This document shows, in pieces, positions 11,701 to 20,241 of a DNA stretch of 64,000 nucleotides. The stretch's first letter is position 1. Every line of letters starts with the position of its first letter. The stretch comes from Sphingomonas aurea. GTDB taxonomy: Bacteria; Pseudomonadota; Alphaproteobacteria; Sphingomonadales; Sphingomonadaceae. The notes under the pieces were generated by a model. The model was not told the origin of the DNA. It made no database searches and saw only the letters and a list, made by a program, of their open reading frames with translations. Location: NCBI RefSeq assembly GCF_030678875.1, contig NZ_JAUUDS010000001.1, positions 496,001 through 560,000 on the forward strand, written 5' to 3'. A program made the translations under genes and the position numbers.

Positions 11701-13163
11701 TGGGCTATGCTGCCAACCTCGCCATGACGCTGCCTGAGGTGATCCTCGGCGTCGGCGCCGTGCTGCTGATGATGGTGTCCGCATGGGGCGGGCCGGGGTC
11801 GACCCGCGCTGTATCGTGGACGTCGGTTGTCGTTCTGCTCGGCGCCGGTGTCGCGCTGCTCGGGCCCGCCGGGTCGGGCGGTGCGGCGTTCCAGGGGCTG
11901 TACCGGGCAGATGCCTTTGCGGCGTTCGCCAAGGTGCTGATCTACCTGGCGACCGCCGTGTCGATCATCCTGGCCCCCGGCTTCTTCGAGCGCACCGCCG
12001 GCGACGATCTGCGCCCCGAATATCCGGTGCTGATGCTGCTGTCGGCGACCGGCATGGGCATGATGGTGTCGGCGGGTGACCTGCTGACCCTCTATGTCGG
12101 GCTGGAGCTGCAGAGCCTGGCTGCATATGTGCTGGCCAGCTTCGTGCGCCGTGACCTGCGCTCGACCGAGGCGGGGCTCAAATATTTCGTCCTCGGCGCG
12201 CTGGCCAGCGGCATCCTGCTCTACGGCGTCAGCCTAGTCTATGGCTTCTCGGGCACCACGATGTTCGACGGCATCGCAAGTGCCTATGCGGTCGACGTCG
12301 ACGCGCCGGTGCGCTCGCTTGGCCTGACTTTCGGACTGGTGTTCGTGTTCGCCGGACTTGCCTTCAAGATTGCGGCGGTGCCGTTCCACATGTGGACGCC
12401 CGACGTGTATGAGGGCGCACCGACGCCGGTCACCGCCTTCTTCGCCTCCGCGCCAAAGGTGGCGGCGATGGGGCTGGCGGTGCGCGTCGCGATCGAGGCG
12501 ATGGGGCCGGCGCTGGGCGAGTGGCGCCAGATCGTGATCTTCGCGGCGCTCGCCTCGATCGTGCTCGGCGCAGTCGGCGCGATCGGGCAGAGCAACGTCA
12601 AGCGGCTACTCGCCTATTCGTCGATCAACAATGTCGGGTTCGCGCTGATCGGCCTCGCCGCCGGGACACCGGAGGGTGTCGCCGGGGTCATGACCTATAT
12701 GGCGATCTACGTCGCAATGACGCTCGGCTGCTTTCTCGTCGTCCTGCGGATGCGCGACGAGTCGGGGCAGCCGGTCGAGACGATCGCCAGCCTCTCCGGT
12801 CTGTCGCGCAGCCGGCCCGGCCTGGCCGCGGCGATGGCGATGTTCATGTTCTCGCTCGCCGGCATTCCGCCGCTCTTCGGCTTCTACGCCAAGTTCGCGG
12901 TGTTTGATGCTGCCGTGCGTGCCGGACTGTTCCCGCTCGCGGCGGTCGGCATCGCCGCCTCGGTGATCGGCGCCTATTATTATCTCCGCGTCGTCAAGAC
13001 GATGTACTTCGACGATCCGGCGCCGGAATATACGCGTGAGGGCAACGGCGCGGTCGAGGGGGGACTGATCGCGGTCGCGGCGGTGATCGTGTCGCCGCTC
13101 GGCTATCTGTCCATCCCCCTGCTGGCCGCGTGGAGCATGGCCGCGGCGCAGGCGCTGTTCTGA
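11700..13163 (+). CDS. nuoN: NADH-quinone oxidoreductase subunit N
   Basis: NuoN (ND2) is the third antiporter-like pump and the last complex I gene of the operon. It has 487 aa and about 14 transmembrane segments. It carries KIAAVPFHMWTPDVYEGAPTPVTAFFASAPKVAA and SNVKRLLAYSSINNVGFALIGLA, the family's proton-path helices. The start is ATG in a TGATG overlap with nuoM. birA follows with an overlapping or abutting start. Confidence 0.97.
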   Translation: MGYAANLAMTLPEVILGVGAVLLMMVSAWGGPGSTRAVSWTSVVVLLGAGVALLGPAGSGGAAFQGLYRADAFAAFAKVLIYLATAVSIILAPGFFERTAGDDLRPEYPVLMLLSATGMGMMVSAGDLLTLYVGLELQSLAAYVLASFVRRDLRSTEAGLKYFVLGALASGILLYGVSLVYGFSGTTMFDGIASAYAVDVDAPVRSLGLTFGLVFVFAGLAFKIAAVPFHMWTPDVYEGAPTPVTAFFASAPKVAAMGLAVRVAIEAMGPALGEWRQIVIFAALASIVLGAVGAIGQSNVKRLLAYSSINNVGFALIGLAAGTPEGVAGVMTYMAIYVAMTLGCFLVVLRMRDESGQPVETIASLSGLSRSRPGLAAAMAMFMFSLAGIPPLFGFYAKFAVFDAAVRAGLFPLAAVGIAASVIGAYYYLRVVKTMYFDDPAPEYTREGNGAVEGGLIAVAAVIVSPLGYLSIPLLAAWSMAAAQALF

Positions 13164-13873
13164 TCGCGGCGCCTATCGTCCGGACCGTCGCCGATACGGG
13201 ATCGACCAATGCCGATCTGCTGGCATTGGCGCAGGCGGGTGCGGGTGAGGGGATGTGGCTGCGGGCCGACCGGCAGTCTGCGGGTCGCGGGCGGCAGGGC
13301 CGTGACTGGGCGTCCCCCGCCGGCAATCTCTACGCCAGCGTCCTCGTCCGCCTGCGCCCGAGCGATCCGGCCGCGGCAACGCTCGCACTGGTCGCAGCGG
13401 TAGCGCTCGACGAGACGGTGGGTACCTTCCTGCCCGATCGCGCGCGGCTGAAATGGCCCAACGACCTGCTGATCGACGGCGCCAAGCTGTCGGGCATCCT
13501 GCTCGAACGTGCCGCCGATGCGGTGGTGATCGGCATCGGTGTGAACCTGGCGCATCATCCCGACCTGCCGGACCGGCCCGCGACCAGCTTTTCGGCGGCA
13601 GGCGTCGCAGTCGAGCCGGCGATGTTTCTGGACGTGCTTGCCGAGATATTCTCGCGCTGGCTGTCCCGCTGGCGCGGCGAGGGACTGGCGCCGATCCGCG
13701 CGCGCTGGCTGGAGCGGGCGCATCCGATCGGCACGGCGCTCACCGCGCGGCTGTCTGACGGCACCGCGATCGACGGCCTGTTCGACGGGCTAGATCCCGA
13801 CGGTGCGCTGAACCTGCGCTTGGCCTCTGGCGAGCGGCGTGTCATCCACGCCGCCGACGTCTTCCTGCTCTAG
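13130..13873 (+). CDS. birA: biotin--[acetyl-CoA-carboxylase] ligase, catalytic domain only
   Basis: This enzyme activates biotin to biotinyl-AMP and attaches it to the carboxylase carrier protein. The biotin/AMP loop [15 protein letters not shown] and the lysine block [19 protein letters not shown] are intact, followed by a small C-terminal SH3-like domain. There is no N-terminal helix-turn-helix, so it should not repress biotin genes. The start is uncertain: GTG 13130 overlaps nuoN by 34 bases, while a CTG at 13160 ([17 protein letters not shown]) would abut it and fits the family N-terminus better. The position right after nuoN is common in alphaproteobacteria. Confidence 0.9.
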   Translation: MEHGRGAGAVLIAAPIVRTVADTGSTNADLLALAQAGAGEGMWLRADRQSAGRGRQGRDWASPAGNLYASVLVRLRPSDPAAATLALVAAVALDETVGTFLPDRARLKWPNDLLIDGAKLSGILLERAADAVVIGIGVNLAHHPDLPDRPATSFSAAGVAVEPAMFLDVLAEIFSRWLSRWRGEGLAPIRARWLERAHPIGTALTARLSDGTAIDGLFDGLDPDGALNLRLASGERRVIHAADVFLL

Positions 13874-13883
13874 GGCCCGGACC

Positions 13884-14675
13884 ATGCTGCTCGCGATCGA
13901 TGCCGGCAATACCAACATTGTCTTCGCGCTCGTCGCAATCGACGGCGAGATGCGGACGATCCGGGCGCGCTGGCGGATCGCCACCGATCCGCGTCGCACC
14001 GCCGACGAATATGCCGTCTGGCTCAGCCAGTTGCTGGCACTCGAAGGTTACGAGCGCGGCGATGTCGAGGGGGTAATCATCGCCACCGTCGTGCCACGCG
14101 CGCTCCACAATCTTGAGGTGCTGGCCACAAAGTATTTCCGTACCACGCCCCTGATCGCCGGCCGGGCGCCGGTCGAATGGGGCATGACGCTCGACATCGA
14201 CGAGCCCGGCTCACTGGGCGCCGACCGGGCGGTGAACACGATCGCGGCGCACGCGCTGCACCCCGGCGACCTGATCGTCATCGATTTCGGCACCGCTGCG
14301 ACGTTCGACGTCAGCGACTATACCGGGGCGTACAAGGGCGGGATCATCGCGCCGGGCATAAACCTGTCGCTCGACGCGCTGGTCACTGCCGCGGCCAAGC
14401 TGCCGCGCATCGCGATCGAGGCGCCGGCGACGACCAGCGTCGTTGGCCGGAACACGGTCGACCAGATGCATATCGGCATCTATTGGGGCTATGTCGCGAT
14501 GATCGAGGGGTTGGTCGCCCGGCTGAAGGCGCAGGTCGGCCGGCCGGTCAAGGTGATCGCCACCGGCGGCCTCGCCACCATGTTCGAGACGCACACGGCC
14601 GTCTTCGACCATATCGAGCCCGATCTGACCATCCAGGGGCTGGCGATGCTGTGGCAGAGGGCCCATATCGACTGA
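13884..14675 (+). CDS. coaX: type III pantothenate kinase
   Basis: CoaX phosphorylates pantothenate, the first step of CoA synthesis. It is 263 aa long with an ASKHA fold. The phosphate-1 motif [11 protein letters not shown] is at the N-terminus, with [12 protein letters not shown] and the second phosphate motif [10 protein letters not shown] further on. I chose ATG 13884 because DAGNTN then begins at residue 6, as in the family; an upstream in-frame GTG would overlap birA. The gene lies 10 bases after birA, and a probable terminator hairpin follows. Confidence 0.94.
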   Translation: MLLAIDAGNTNIVFALVAIDGEMRTIRARWRIATDPRRTADEYAVWLSQLLALEGYERGDVEGVIIATVVPRALHNLEVLATKYFRTTPLIAGRAPVEWGMTLDIDEPGSLGADRAVNTIAAHALHPGDLIVIDFGTAATFDVSDYTGAYKGGIIAPGINLSLDALVTAAAKLPRIAIEAPATTSVVGRNTVDQMHIGIYWGYVAMIEGLVARLKAQVGRPVKVIATGGLATMFETHTAVFDHIEPDLTIQGLAMLWQRAHID

Positions 14676-14684
14676 ACCACGCCC

Positions 14685-14716
14685 GCGCCGGGCGGCCATC
14701 CGGCGCTCCCCTTTTT
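14685..14716 (+). terminator. probable intrinsic terminator between coaX and rnj
   Basis: A 7-bp perfect stem (GCGCCGG at 14685-14691, CCGGCGC at 14700-14706) with an 8-base loop is followed by TCCCCTTTTTC. GC stem plus T-run is the classical layout. It would end or attenuate the nuo-birA-coaX transcript ahead of rnj. Confidence 0.5.
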
Positions 14717-14728
14717 CGAAAGTATTGA

Positions 14729-16363
14729 ATGACTCCCAAGAACGAACTTCTCTTCTGTGCCCTGGGCGGCTCCGGCGAGATCGGCATGAACGTGAACCTC
14801 TATGGTTCGAACGGCAAATGGGTGATGGTCGATTGCGGCATCACCTTCGCCGACCCCGCCTATCCCGGCATCGACGTGATCCTGCCCGACCTGCAGTTCA
14901 TCGAGGAGCGGGCCGACGACCTGCTCGGCATCGTCCTGACCCATGGGCATGAGGATCATATCGGCGCACTGCCGTACCTGGCCGAAGATCTCGGCGTACC
15001 GCTCTACGCCACGCCGTTCACCGCCGGACTGATCCGCGGCAAGCTGGAAGAGGAAGGGATCGCCAACCGCGTCAAGCTGCGCGTGATCCAGCCGGGCGAG
15101 CGGTTCGAGCTGAAGCCGTTCGGCTTCACCTTCGTGCCGATGTCGCACTCGATCCCCGAGGCGTCGGCGCTGCTGATCGACACGCCGGTCGGCCGCGTCT
15201 TCCACTCAGGCGACTGGAAGCTGGACGCGACGCCGGTCATCGGCAATCCCGTCGGCGAGGCGGAACTGACCGCGATCGGCGACGCGGGCGTGGACGTGCT
15301 GGTCTGCGATTCGACCAACGTATTCAACAAGGAAGCCTCCGGCTCCGAGGCGAGCGTGCGGCAGGGGCTGGCGGAAACCGTCGCCAAGGCGAAGGGGCGG
15401 GTGCTGGTTACCACCTTCGCGTCGAACGCCGCGCGGCTTCACACGTTGGGCCAAGTGGCGCGCGAGACCGGGCGCAAGCTGTGCGTGACCGGGCGCTCGC
15501 TCGACCGCATCCTGAAGGTCGCGCGGTCCGTCGGCTATCTGCAGGACTTTCCCGAGACGGTCGATCCCGAGACGGCGATGCGGCTGCCCAGGAACAAGGT
15601 GCTGATCGTCGCCACCGGCGGTCAGGGCGAGCCGCGCGCCGCGCTGTCACGCGTTGCCGAGGGCGCGCACACGATCAGCCTGGACAAGGGCGACACGGTG
15701 ATCTTCTCGTCCAAGCAGATCCCGGGCAACGAGGTGGCGATCGGCCGCATCCAGAACCTGCTCGCTGCCAAGGGCGTCGAGATGGTGACCGAGCGGCAGG
15801 CTCATGTCCATGTTTCCGGTCATCCGGGCCGGCCCGAGCTGGCGAAGATCTATTCCTGGCTGCGCCCCGACCTGCTGGTCCCGGTCCATGGCGAGATGCG
15901 CCACATGATGGAACAGGCGCGCTTCGGCCTGTCGCAGGGCGTGCCGCAGGCGATCGTCCAGGCGGACGGCGATGTCGTCCGCCTGCTGCCGGGTGCTGCC
16001 AAGAAGATCGGCAACGCGCCGATCGGTCGACTGGTGCTGGACGGCGACGTGATCCTGCCGTCGGACGGCTCGACGATCAACGAGCGGCGCAAGCTGGCGC
16101 TGAACGGCCAGATCTCGGTCGCACTGGCAATGAAGGAGGGGCGGTTGCTCGGCCAGCCGCAGGTGCGGTTGCAGGGCGTGCCGGTCGAGGATGAGCGCGA
16201 CGCCTTCATCGACGATGCCATCGACGCGGCGGCACAGGCCGCCCGTGGCAATCGCCGCGGCGCCGATCGGATGCGCGAGGATGTCCGCCTGGCTGTGCGC
16301 AAGGTGGCGACGCGCTGGACCGGCAAGAAGCCGATTGTCGACGTCCTCGTCATCGACGCCTGA
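14729..16363 (+). CDS. rnj: ribonuclease J
   Basis: RNase J is a metallo-beta-lactamase/beta-CASP ribonuclease with endo- and 5'-3' exo-activity in rRNA maturation and mRNA decay. The metal site HGHEDH is at residues 72-77 (H72, H74, D76, H77). The beta-CASP region has DSTNVFNKEASGSE, and HVSGHPGRPEL and PVHGEMRHM supply further metal ligands. At 544 aa it is typical for alphaproteobacteria. It sits in the conserved coaX-rnj-DUF1467 order and is separated from coaX by a putative terminator, so it may have its own promoter. Confidence 0.94.
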   Translation: MTPKNELLFCALGGSGEIGMNVNLYGSNGKWVMVDCGITFADPAYPGIDVILPDLQFIEERADDLLGIVLTHGHEDHIGALPYLAEDLGVPLYATPFTAGLIRGKLEEEGIANRVKLRVIQPGERFELKPFGFTFVPMSHSIPEASALLIDTPVGRVFHSGDWKLDATPVIGNPVGEAELTAIGDAGVDVLVCDSTNVFNKEASGSEASVRQGLAETVAKAKGRVLVTTFASNAARLHTLGQVARETGRKLCVTGRSLDRILKVARSVGYLQDFPETVDPETAMRLPRNKVLIVATGGQGEPRAALSRVAEGAHTISLDKGDTVIFSSKQIPGNEVAIGRIQNLLAAKGVEMVTERQAHVHVSGHPGRPELAKIYSWLRPDLLVPVHGEMRHMMEQARFGLSQGVPQAIVQADGDVVRLLPGAAKKIGNAPIGRLVLDGDVILPSDGSTINERRKLALNGQISVALAMKEGRLLGQPQVRLQGVPVEDERDAFIDDAIDAAAQAARGNRRGADRMREDVRLAVRKVATRWTGKKPIVDVLVIDA

Positions 16364-16368
16364 CTGCC

Positions 16369-16650
16369 ATGAGGTGGACGTCCGCGCTCGCGATCTACAT
16401 CCTGTTCTGGTCGTTCTCGGTGTTCCTGGTCCTGCCCTTCGGGGTCAGGACCACGGACGAGGCGGGTGGCGACAAGGTCGCGGGGCAGGCGGAGAGCGCT
16501 CCGCACGAGTTCCGCGCCGGGCGTACCGCGCTAAGGGTGACGATCGTGGCGACGATCCTGTTCGCGCTGTTCCAGTTGAACTACCGCTATGGCTGGATCG
16601 AAGCGCGCGACGTGGACTTCTTCGACCGGATGAACATGGAGATCCGCTGA
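16369..16650 (+). CDS. DUF1467 family small membrane protein
   Basis: A 93-aa protein with two transmembrane helices (about residues 7-27 and 53-70) joined by a hydrophilic loop. The first helix runs into FGVRTTDEAGG, the signature of the alphaproteobacterial DUF1467 family, whose function is unknown. It starts five bases after the rnj stop and is probably co-transcribed with it. Confidence 0.85.
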   Translation: MRWTSALAIYILFWSFSVFLVLPFGVRTTDEAGGDKVAGQAESAPHEFRAGRTALRVTIVATILFALFQLNYRYGWIEARDVDFFDRMNMEIR

Positions 16651-16654
16651 GGCT

Positions 16655-17179
16655 TCAGGTCTCAATTGCCCGACGCAATTGGCCCAGCAGCGATGTCAGG
16701 CGCTGAGTGGCCGAACCGATCGTACTCAAAAGCTCGTGTGCTTCCTGCTGATCGACAACATGGCGTCGGTGCTCTTTGCCGACGGCTGAGAAATGCAGCA
16801 TATCGAGACGCAACTGCCAATGACCGCGGCGATCGGCGGTGACCTTGGCCTTACCGTGACAGAGCAGGGGGCGTAGGTTCTCGTGACTGCGAAAGGCCGC
16901 CAGCGCCGCTCGCCCGGCTTTTCCTTCGGCGCCGAATGGTCCCGCCTCCGCGATCGCTAGCGCCAGCTGTTCGAAGCGTTGTCCTGTCAGATGGGGGAGG
17001 ACAATGGTTTTACCACGCTTGGGCACGGACTGAAGCGTTACCAGCGTTTCGCTGACCGCCGTCTCTGCTTCGGCGAAGCGTCGGATCAACGCACCGCGCC
17101 AGCGATCGACCGCTGCGTTCAGCGCCGTCCAATCCACAGGGTCGTGGGATGTATCAATATCGAGGGCGGCAGCGTCCAT
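16655..17179 (-). CDS. hypothetical protein, orphan
   Basis: A 174-aa, mostly helical soluble protein with no signal peptide or membrane segment, convergent with the DUF1467 gene four bases away. The middle is basic with His and Arg (LCHGKAKVTADRRGHWQLRLDMLHFSAVGKEHRRH), and the ends are amphipathic helices. I recognise no family. Base composition looks somewhat less GC-biased than its neighbours, which hints at later acquisition. It breaks the conserved rnj-DUF1467 neighbourhood. Confidence 0.65.
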   Translation of the reverse strand: MDAAALDIDTSHDPVDWTALNAAVDRWRGALIRRFAEAETAVSETLVTLQSVPKRGKTIVLPHLTGQRFEQLALAIAEAGPFGAEGKAGRAALAAFRSHENLRPLLCHGKAKVTADRRGHWQLRLDMLHFSAVGKEHRRHVVDQQEAHELLSTIGSATQRLTSLLGQLRRAIET

Positions 17180-17230
17180 GCCGCCAAGATAGGATAGGCT
17201 AGTTTTCCGAACGGTTACCGTCCTGAAGCA

Positions 17231-19720
17231 TCAGCGCAGTCGCTCGATCGCCTGCGCCAAGGCCACGTAGAGCTTGCCCATGTCGGACGACAGCAGGGTC
17301 ACGCCCAGTGGCGAACCGTCGCGCTGGGCCAGGATCGTGCGCAGCATCGCCTCGAAATCGTGGATGTAGCCGTTGACCTGGTCGCGGAACCGGGCGTCGC
17401 CATCATAGAGATTGGCGATCTCGCGCGCGTCGCTGCCATCGATCAGGCGTACGGCGCGACGGGTGAAGACGCCACGGTCGCCCTTCAGATAGGCAGCCCA
17501 GGCGCTGTCGGCGATGTCGGGCGCGAACGCCTTGGCGATGTCGATCGAGGCGGAGTTCAACGCCTCGATCAGCACCGACACGCGGCGCGAGAGCGAGTCG
17601 TGATCCGCCGCCTCCCGCTCGATCCGTGCCTCTTCCAGCCGGGTCTCGACGATCGCGGTCTGCTCGCTGATCGTCTGGACCTGTGCTGCGAGGCGTTCGG
17701 TGGCGCGCGTAGCGGCGGTCACGGCGGCGCCGGCCGCTTCGTCGATCGCGGAGATCTGGCGCTGCACGGTGTCGCCGGTGGCGCGGCGCATCGCGGCGGC
17801 GCTGGCCTGTTCCAGCGCGCCGGCCGCGTCGGGAATCACTGTCTCCAGCGTCTCGCGCGCGCGGTCGGCGGCGATCTGCGCCGTCTCGCGAACCCGTAGC
17901 AGCGCGTCGAGCAGTCGCGGCGCGGCCTCGTCGGCGAAGCGGTGGCTGCGGTCGATCGTCTCGTCGACCATCTCACCGAGCGCATCGGCCTTGGCGCGAC
18001 CCTCGGTCAGAGTTTCGAGCAGGTTGCTCGACAGCTGGTCGAGCGTGCGACGCTGATCGGCGACGACGCCGGCGACCGCCTCGATCGCGTCGTGCGTGCT
18101 CTCGGCGGCAGTGACCAGCGCGAGGAGTTCGGGCTTGGCCTGCGCCACCGCCCGGCGGCTGTCGCCGACCCGCGCGTCGAGCCGGTCGAGCGCGTCGGGC
18201 AGCGTCTCGTCGATCTCGCGGGCGGCGGCGTCGAGCGCGACGAGCAGCGCCTCGGTCGATCCCATCGTCCGCTTGGCCATCGTGTCGCCGGCGCGCAATG
18301 CCTCGGTCATCGCGTCTGCCGAGCCGCCAAGCGCGCTGATCGAGGCGGCAAGCATCTGCGACCGCTCGACCCCCTGTGCGTGCAGCGCCTGGAGCTGGCC
18401 GTCGACCCGTGCGAGCCCGGTCGACAGGTCGTCGACCATCGTGTCGGCGGTGCCACGCTCGTCGGCGAGGCGGGCGGCGATCCGGTGAACGACGTCCTCG
18501 ATCGCGTGCAACCGGTCCGCCAGAACCTCGACCGTCTCGCCCGTTGCCGCGTCGAGGGCGGCGTGATGGCGACCGACCACCGCGAGCATCGCCTCTGACT
18601 GGTCGGCCAGGTTGAGCCGGGCGGTGTCGGTCGCCTGCTCGGTGCGTCCGATGAGTGCCTCGACCGTCTCGGCCAATTCGCCGGCGACGCGGGCGAGGCG
18701 ACCACCTGCCGCGCTGCCGGCCGCGTCGAGGCGGCCGACCTGCTCGGCCAGTCGGCCGGCCGCGGTCGTCGCGAATACGTCGACCGCAGCGGACATGCCC
18801 TCGACCGTCTGTTCCAGCCGCTGCCCGGCCGCGTCGCCGATCGCATCGAGGCGCACGCCATGTTCGTGGAGCAGGCGGGCGGCGGCGTCGCCGTGCTGGG
18901 CCAGGGCGGTGCCCGCCTCGGCCGTGGCCCGTTCCAGCCGTGTGCTCGCGCTGTCACCGGCCGCGTCGATCCGCGCGACCTGCTCTGCCAGATGCTCGGC
19001 GGCGATCGCGGTGCCGCTGTCGACGAGACGCGAGCGTTCGCCCAGCGCGACCAGCTGCGCCTCGAGCGCGGCGGCCTGAGCGGCGGCGGTCAGTCCGGCC
19101 TGGTCCAGGCGTCGGCCGACCTCCTCGCTCTCGGCGCGGGCGCGCGGCATGGCGGCGATCAGTTCGCCGACCGTGGCACGGGCGCGCTCGGCGGTCTGGG
19201 AGAGGCGATCGGCCTGCGCCTCGGCTTCCTCGATCCGCTCGGCCATGGCGTCACCCACCGAGGCGAGGCGCGTCGCGGCGGCGGCGCCGGCGTCGAGCTG
19301 GACGGCGATCTGCTCGCGGTGCGAGGCGAGGGTACGCGACAGCGAGGCGACGCGCCGTTCCAGCGCCGCCGCCTCCGCCCTCATCGCCTGCGCAGAGGCG
19401 CCGAAGCGGCGAGCCTCGGCCCGGCTGGTACGACGCGCGAGCAGCCAGACGATCCCGATCAGCGTCGGCACCACCGCCAGTGCGGCGACGAACTGGGTGA
19501 GGTCGACCGGGGAGAGCGTGGGGAGGGAGGGGAGTGCCAGCCAGACCATGCCGCCGATCCACAGGGCGGTCAGCAGCAGCGCGGCGGCGGGCGCTGTCCA
19601 GCCCCAGCCGCCCGACGCGTCGAGCGGTTCGGCATCGACCAGGTCGAGGACATCGTCCTCCACCCAGTCCGATTCGGCGCGGGGCCAGAGATCGTCATGC
19701 GCGTCGATGCGTGCGCCCAT
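17231..19720 (-). CDS. TipN-like two-TM coiled-coil protein
   Basis: An 829-aa protein. It has an acidic cytoplasmic N-terminus (residues 1-40), two transmembrane helices (about 42-63 and 75-95), then about 600 residues of alanine-rich helix predicted to be coiled coil. It ends in a compact C-terminal domain containing WAAYLKGDRGVFTRRAVRL and SSDMGKLYVALAQAIERLR. The helical region has degenerate repeats of the type LAEQVxRLDAAGxxAxxRL. This architecture matches Caulobacter TipN, a new-pole marker that guides flagellum placement and division polarity; the assignment rests on architecture and recalled C-terminal similarity. It is divergent from the Hpt-like gene, with a shared 129-base promoter region. 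Confidence 0.6.
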   Translation of the reverse strand: MGARIDAHDDLWPRAESDWVEDDVLDLVDAEPLDASGGWGWTAPAAALLLTALWIGGMVWLALPSLPTLSPVDLTQFVAALAVVPTLIGIVWLLARRTSRAEARRFGASAQAMRAEAAALERRVASLSRTLASHREQIAVQLDAGAAAATRLASVGDAMAERIEEAEAQADRLSQTAERARATVGELIAAMPRARAESEEVGRRLDQAGLTAAAQAAALEAQLVALGERSRLVDSGTAIAAEHLAEQVARIDAAGDSASTRLERATAEAGTALAQHGDAAARLLHEHGVRLDAIGDAAGQRLEQTVEGMSAAVDVFATTAAGRLAEQVGRLDAAGSAAGGRLARVAGELAETVEALIGRTEQATDTARLNLADQSEAMLAVVGRHHAALDAATGETVEVLADRLHAIEDVVHRIAARLADERGTADTMVDDLSTGLARVDGQLQALHAQGVERSQMLAASISALGGSADAMTEALRAGDTMAKRTMGSTEALLVALDAAAREIDETLPDALDRLDARVGDSRRAVAQAKPELLALVTAAESTHDAIEAVAGVVADQRRTLDQLSSNLLETLTEGRAKADALGEMVDETIDRSHRFADEAAPRLLDALLRVRETAQIAADRARETLETVIPDAAGALEQASAAAMRRATGDTVQRQISAIDEAAGAAVTAATRATERLAAQVQTISEQTAIVETRLEEARIEREAADHDSLSRRVSVLIEALNSASIDIAKAFAPDIADSAWAAYLKGDRGVFTRRAVRLIDGSDAREIANLYDGDARFRDQVNGYIHDFEAMLRTILAQRDGSPLGVTLLSSDMGKLYVALAQAIERLR

Positions 19721-19810
19721 CAGGCCGGCCCCCAGATCATCGGTCCCGTGTACCAGCTTTGCGGCGAGCGTAAATGCCGGCTGCGCATGCCGCGGGATTT
19801 GGCGTAGGCT

Positions 19811-19826
19811 CTAACCATCTGGTAAC
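19811..19826 (+). promoter_or_regulatory. weak CtrA-like site upstream of the Hpt-like gene
   Basis: CTAA at 19811-19814, seven bases, then GTAAC at 19822-19826. The CtrA consensus is TTAA-N7-TTAAC, so two of nine positions differ. It ends 23 bases before the Hpt-like start, in the only intergenic stretch shared with the divergent TipN-like gene. It could be chance. Confidence 0.25.
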
Positions 19827-19849
19827 TATCTCGGTCATAAGGCTCGGTC

Positions 19850-20143
19850 ATGGCGTATGATCCCGGTGCAATCGATGCGACGTTGGCGGCGACGGTGGGG
19901 GATGACCCCGCGCTGATCGTGGAGTTGCGGCTGGCCTTCGTCTCCAGTGCCGAGAAGGCGTTGTCGGCGATGGAGAAGGCCGAGGATCTCGACACCTGGC
20001 GGACCAGTGCCGCGCGGTTGCGAGGGCTTGCGGCGAGCTTCGGCGCGGTGCGGCTGATGGCGCTGGCCGCCGGAGCCGTCGACGGCAGGATGGGCGACCA
20101 GCAGATGCTGGCGAAGCTGCGCCGCGCGGTACAGCGGCTCTGA
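19850..20143 (+). CDS. Hpt-like protein lacking the phospho-accepting histidine
   Basis: A 97-aa all-helical protein whose pattern follows histidine phosphotransfer domains. In those proteins the core motif is [AS]-H-x-L-K-G followed by a glycine-containing helix. Here residues 54-59 read A-A-R-L-R-G, then LAASFGAVRLMALA. The alignment is clear, but the His position is Ala55 and the Lys is Arg58. It cannot pass phosphate in the usual way and may act as a protein-binding module. It is divergent from the TipN-like gene; a membrane protein gene follows 98 bases downstream. Confidence 0.7.
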   Translation: MAYDPGAIDATLAATVGDDPALIVELRLAFVSSAEKALSAMEKAEDLDTWRTSAARLRGLAASFGAVRLMALAAGAVDGRMGDQQMLAKLRRAVQRL

Positions 20144-20241
20144 TCGCGATCGGCTGATGTGGATGGCGGCACCGGCCCGCTTCCGCGAACGGACCACAGC
20201 GCCGTTGTCCTGTGCCGAAATGATCCCTAACAGCGTGGACG

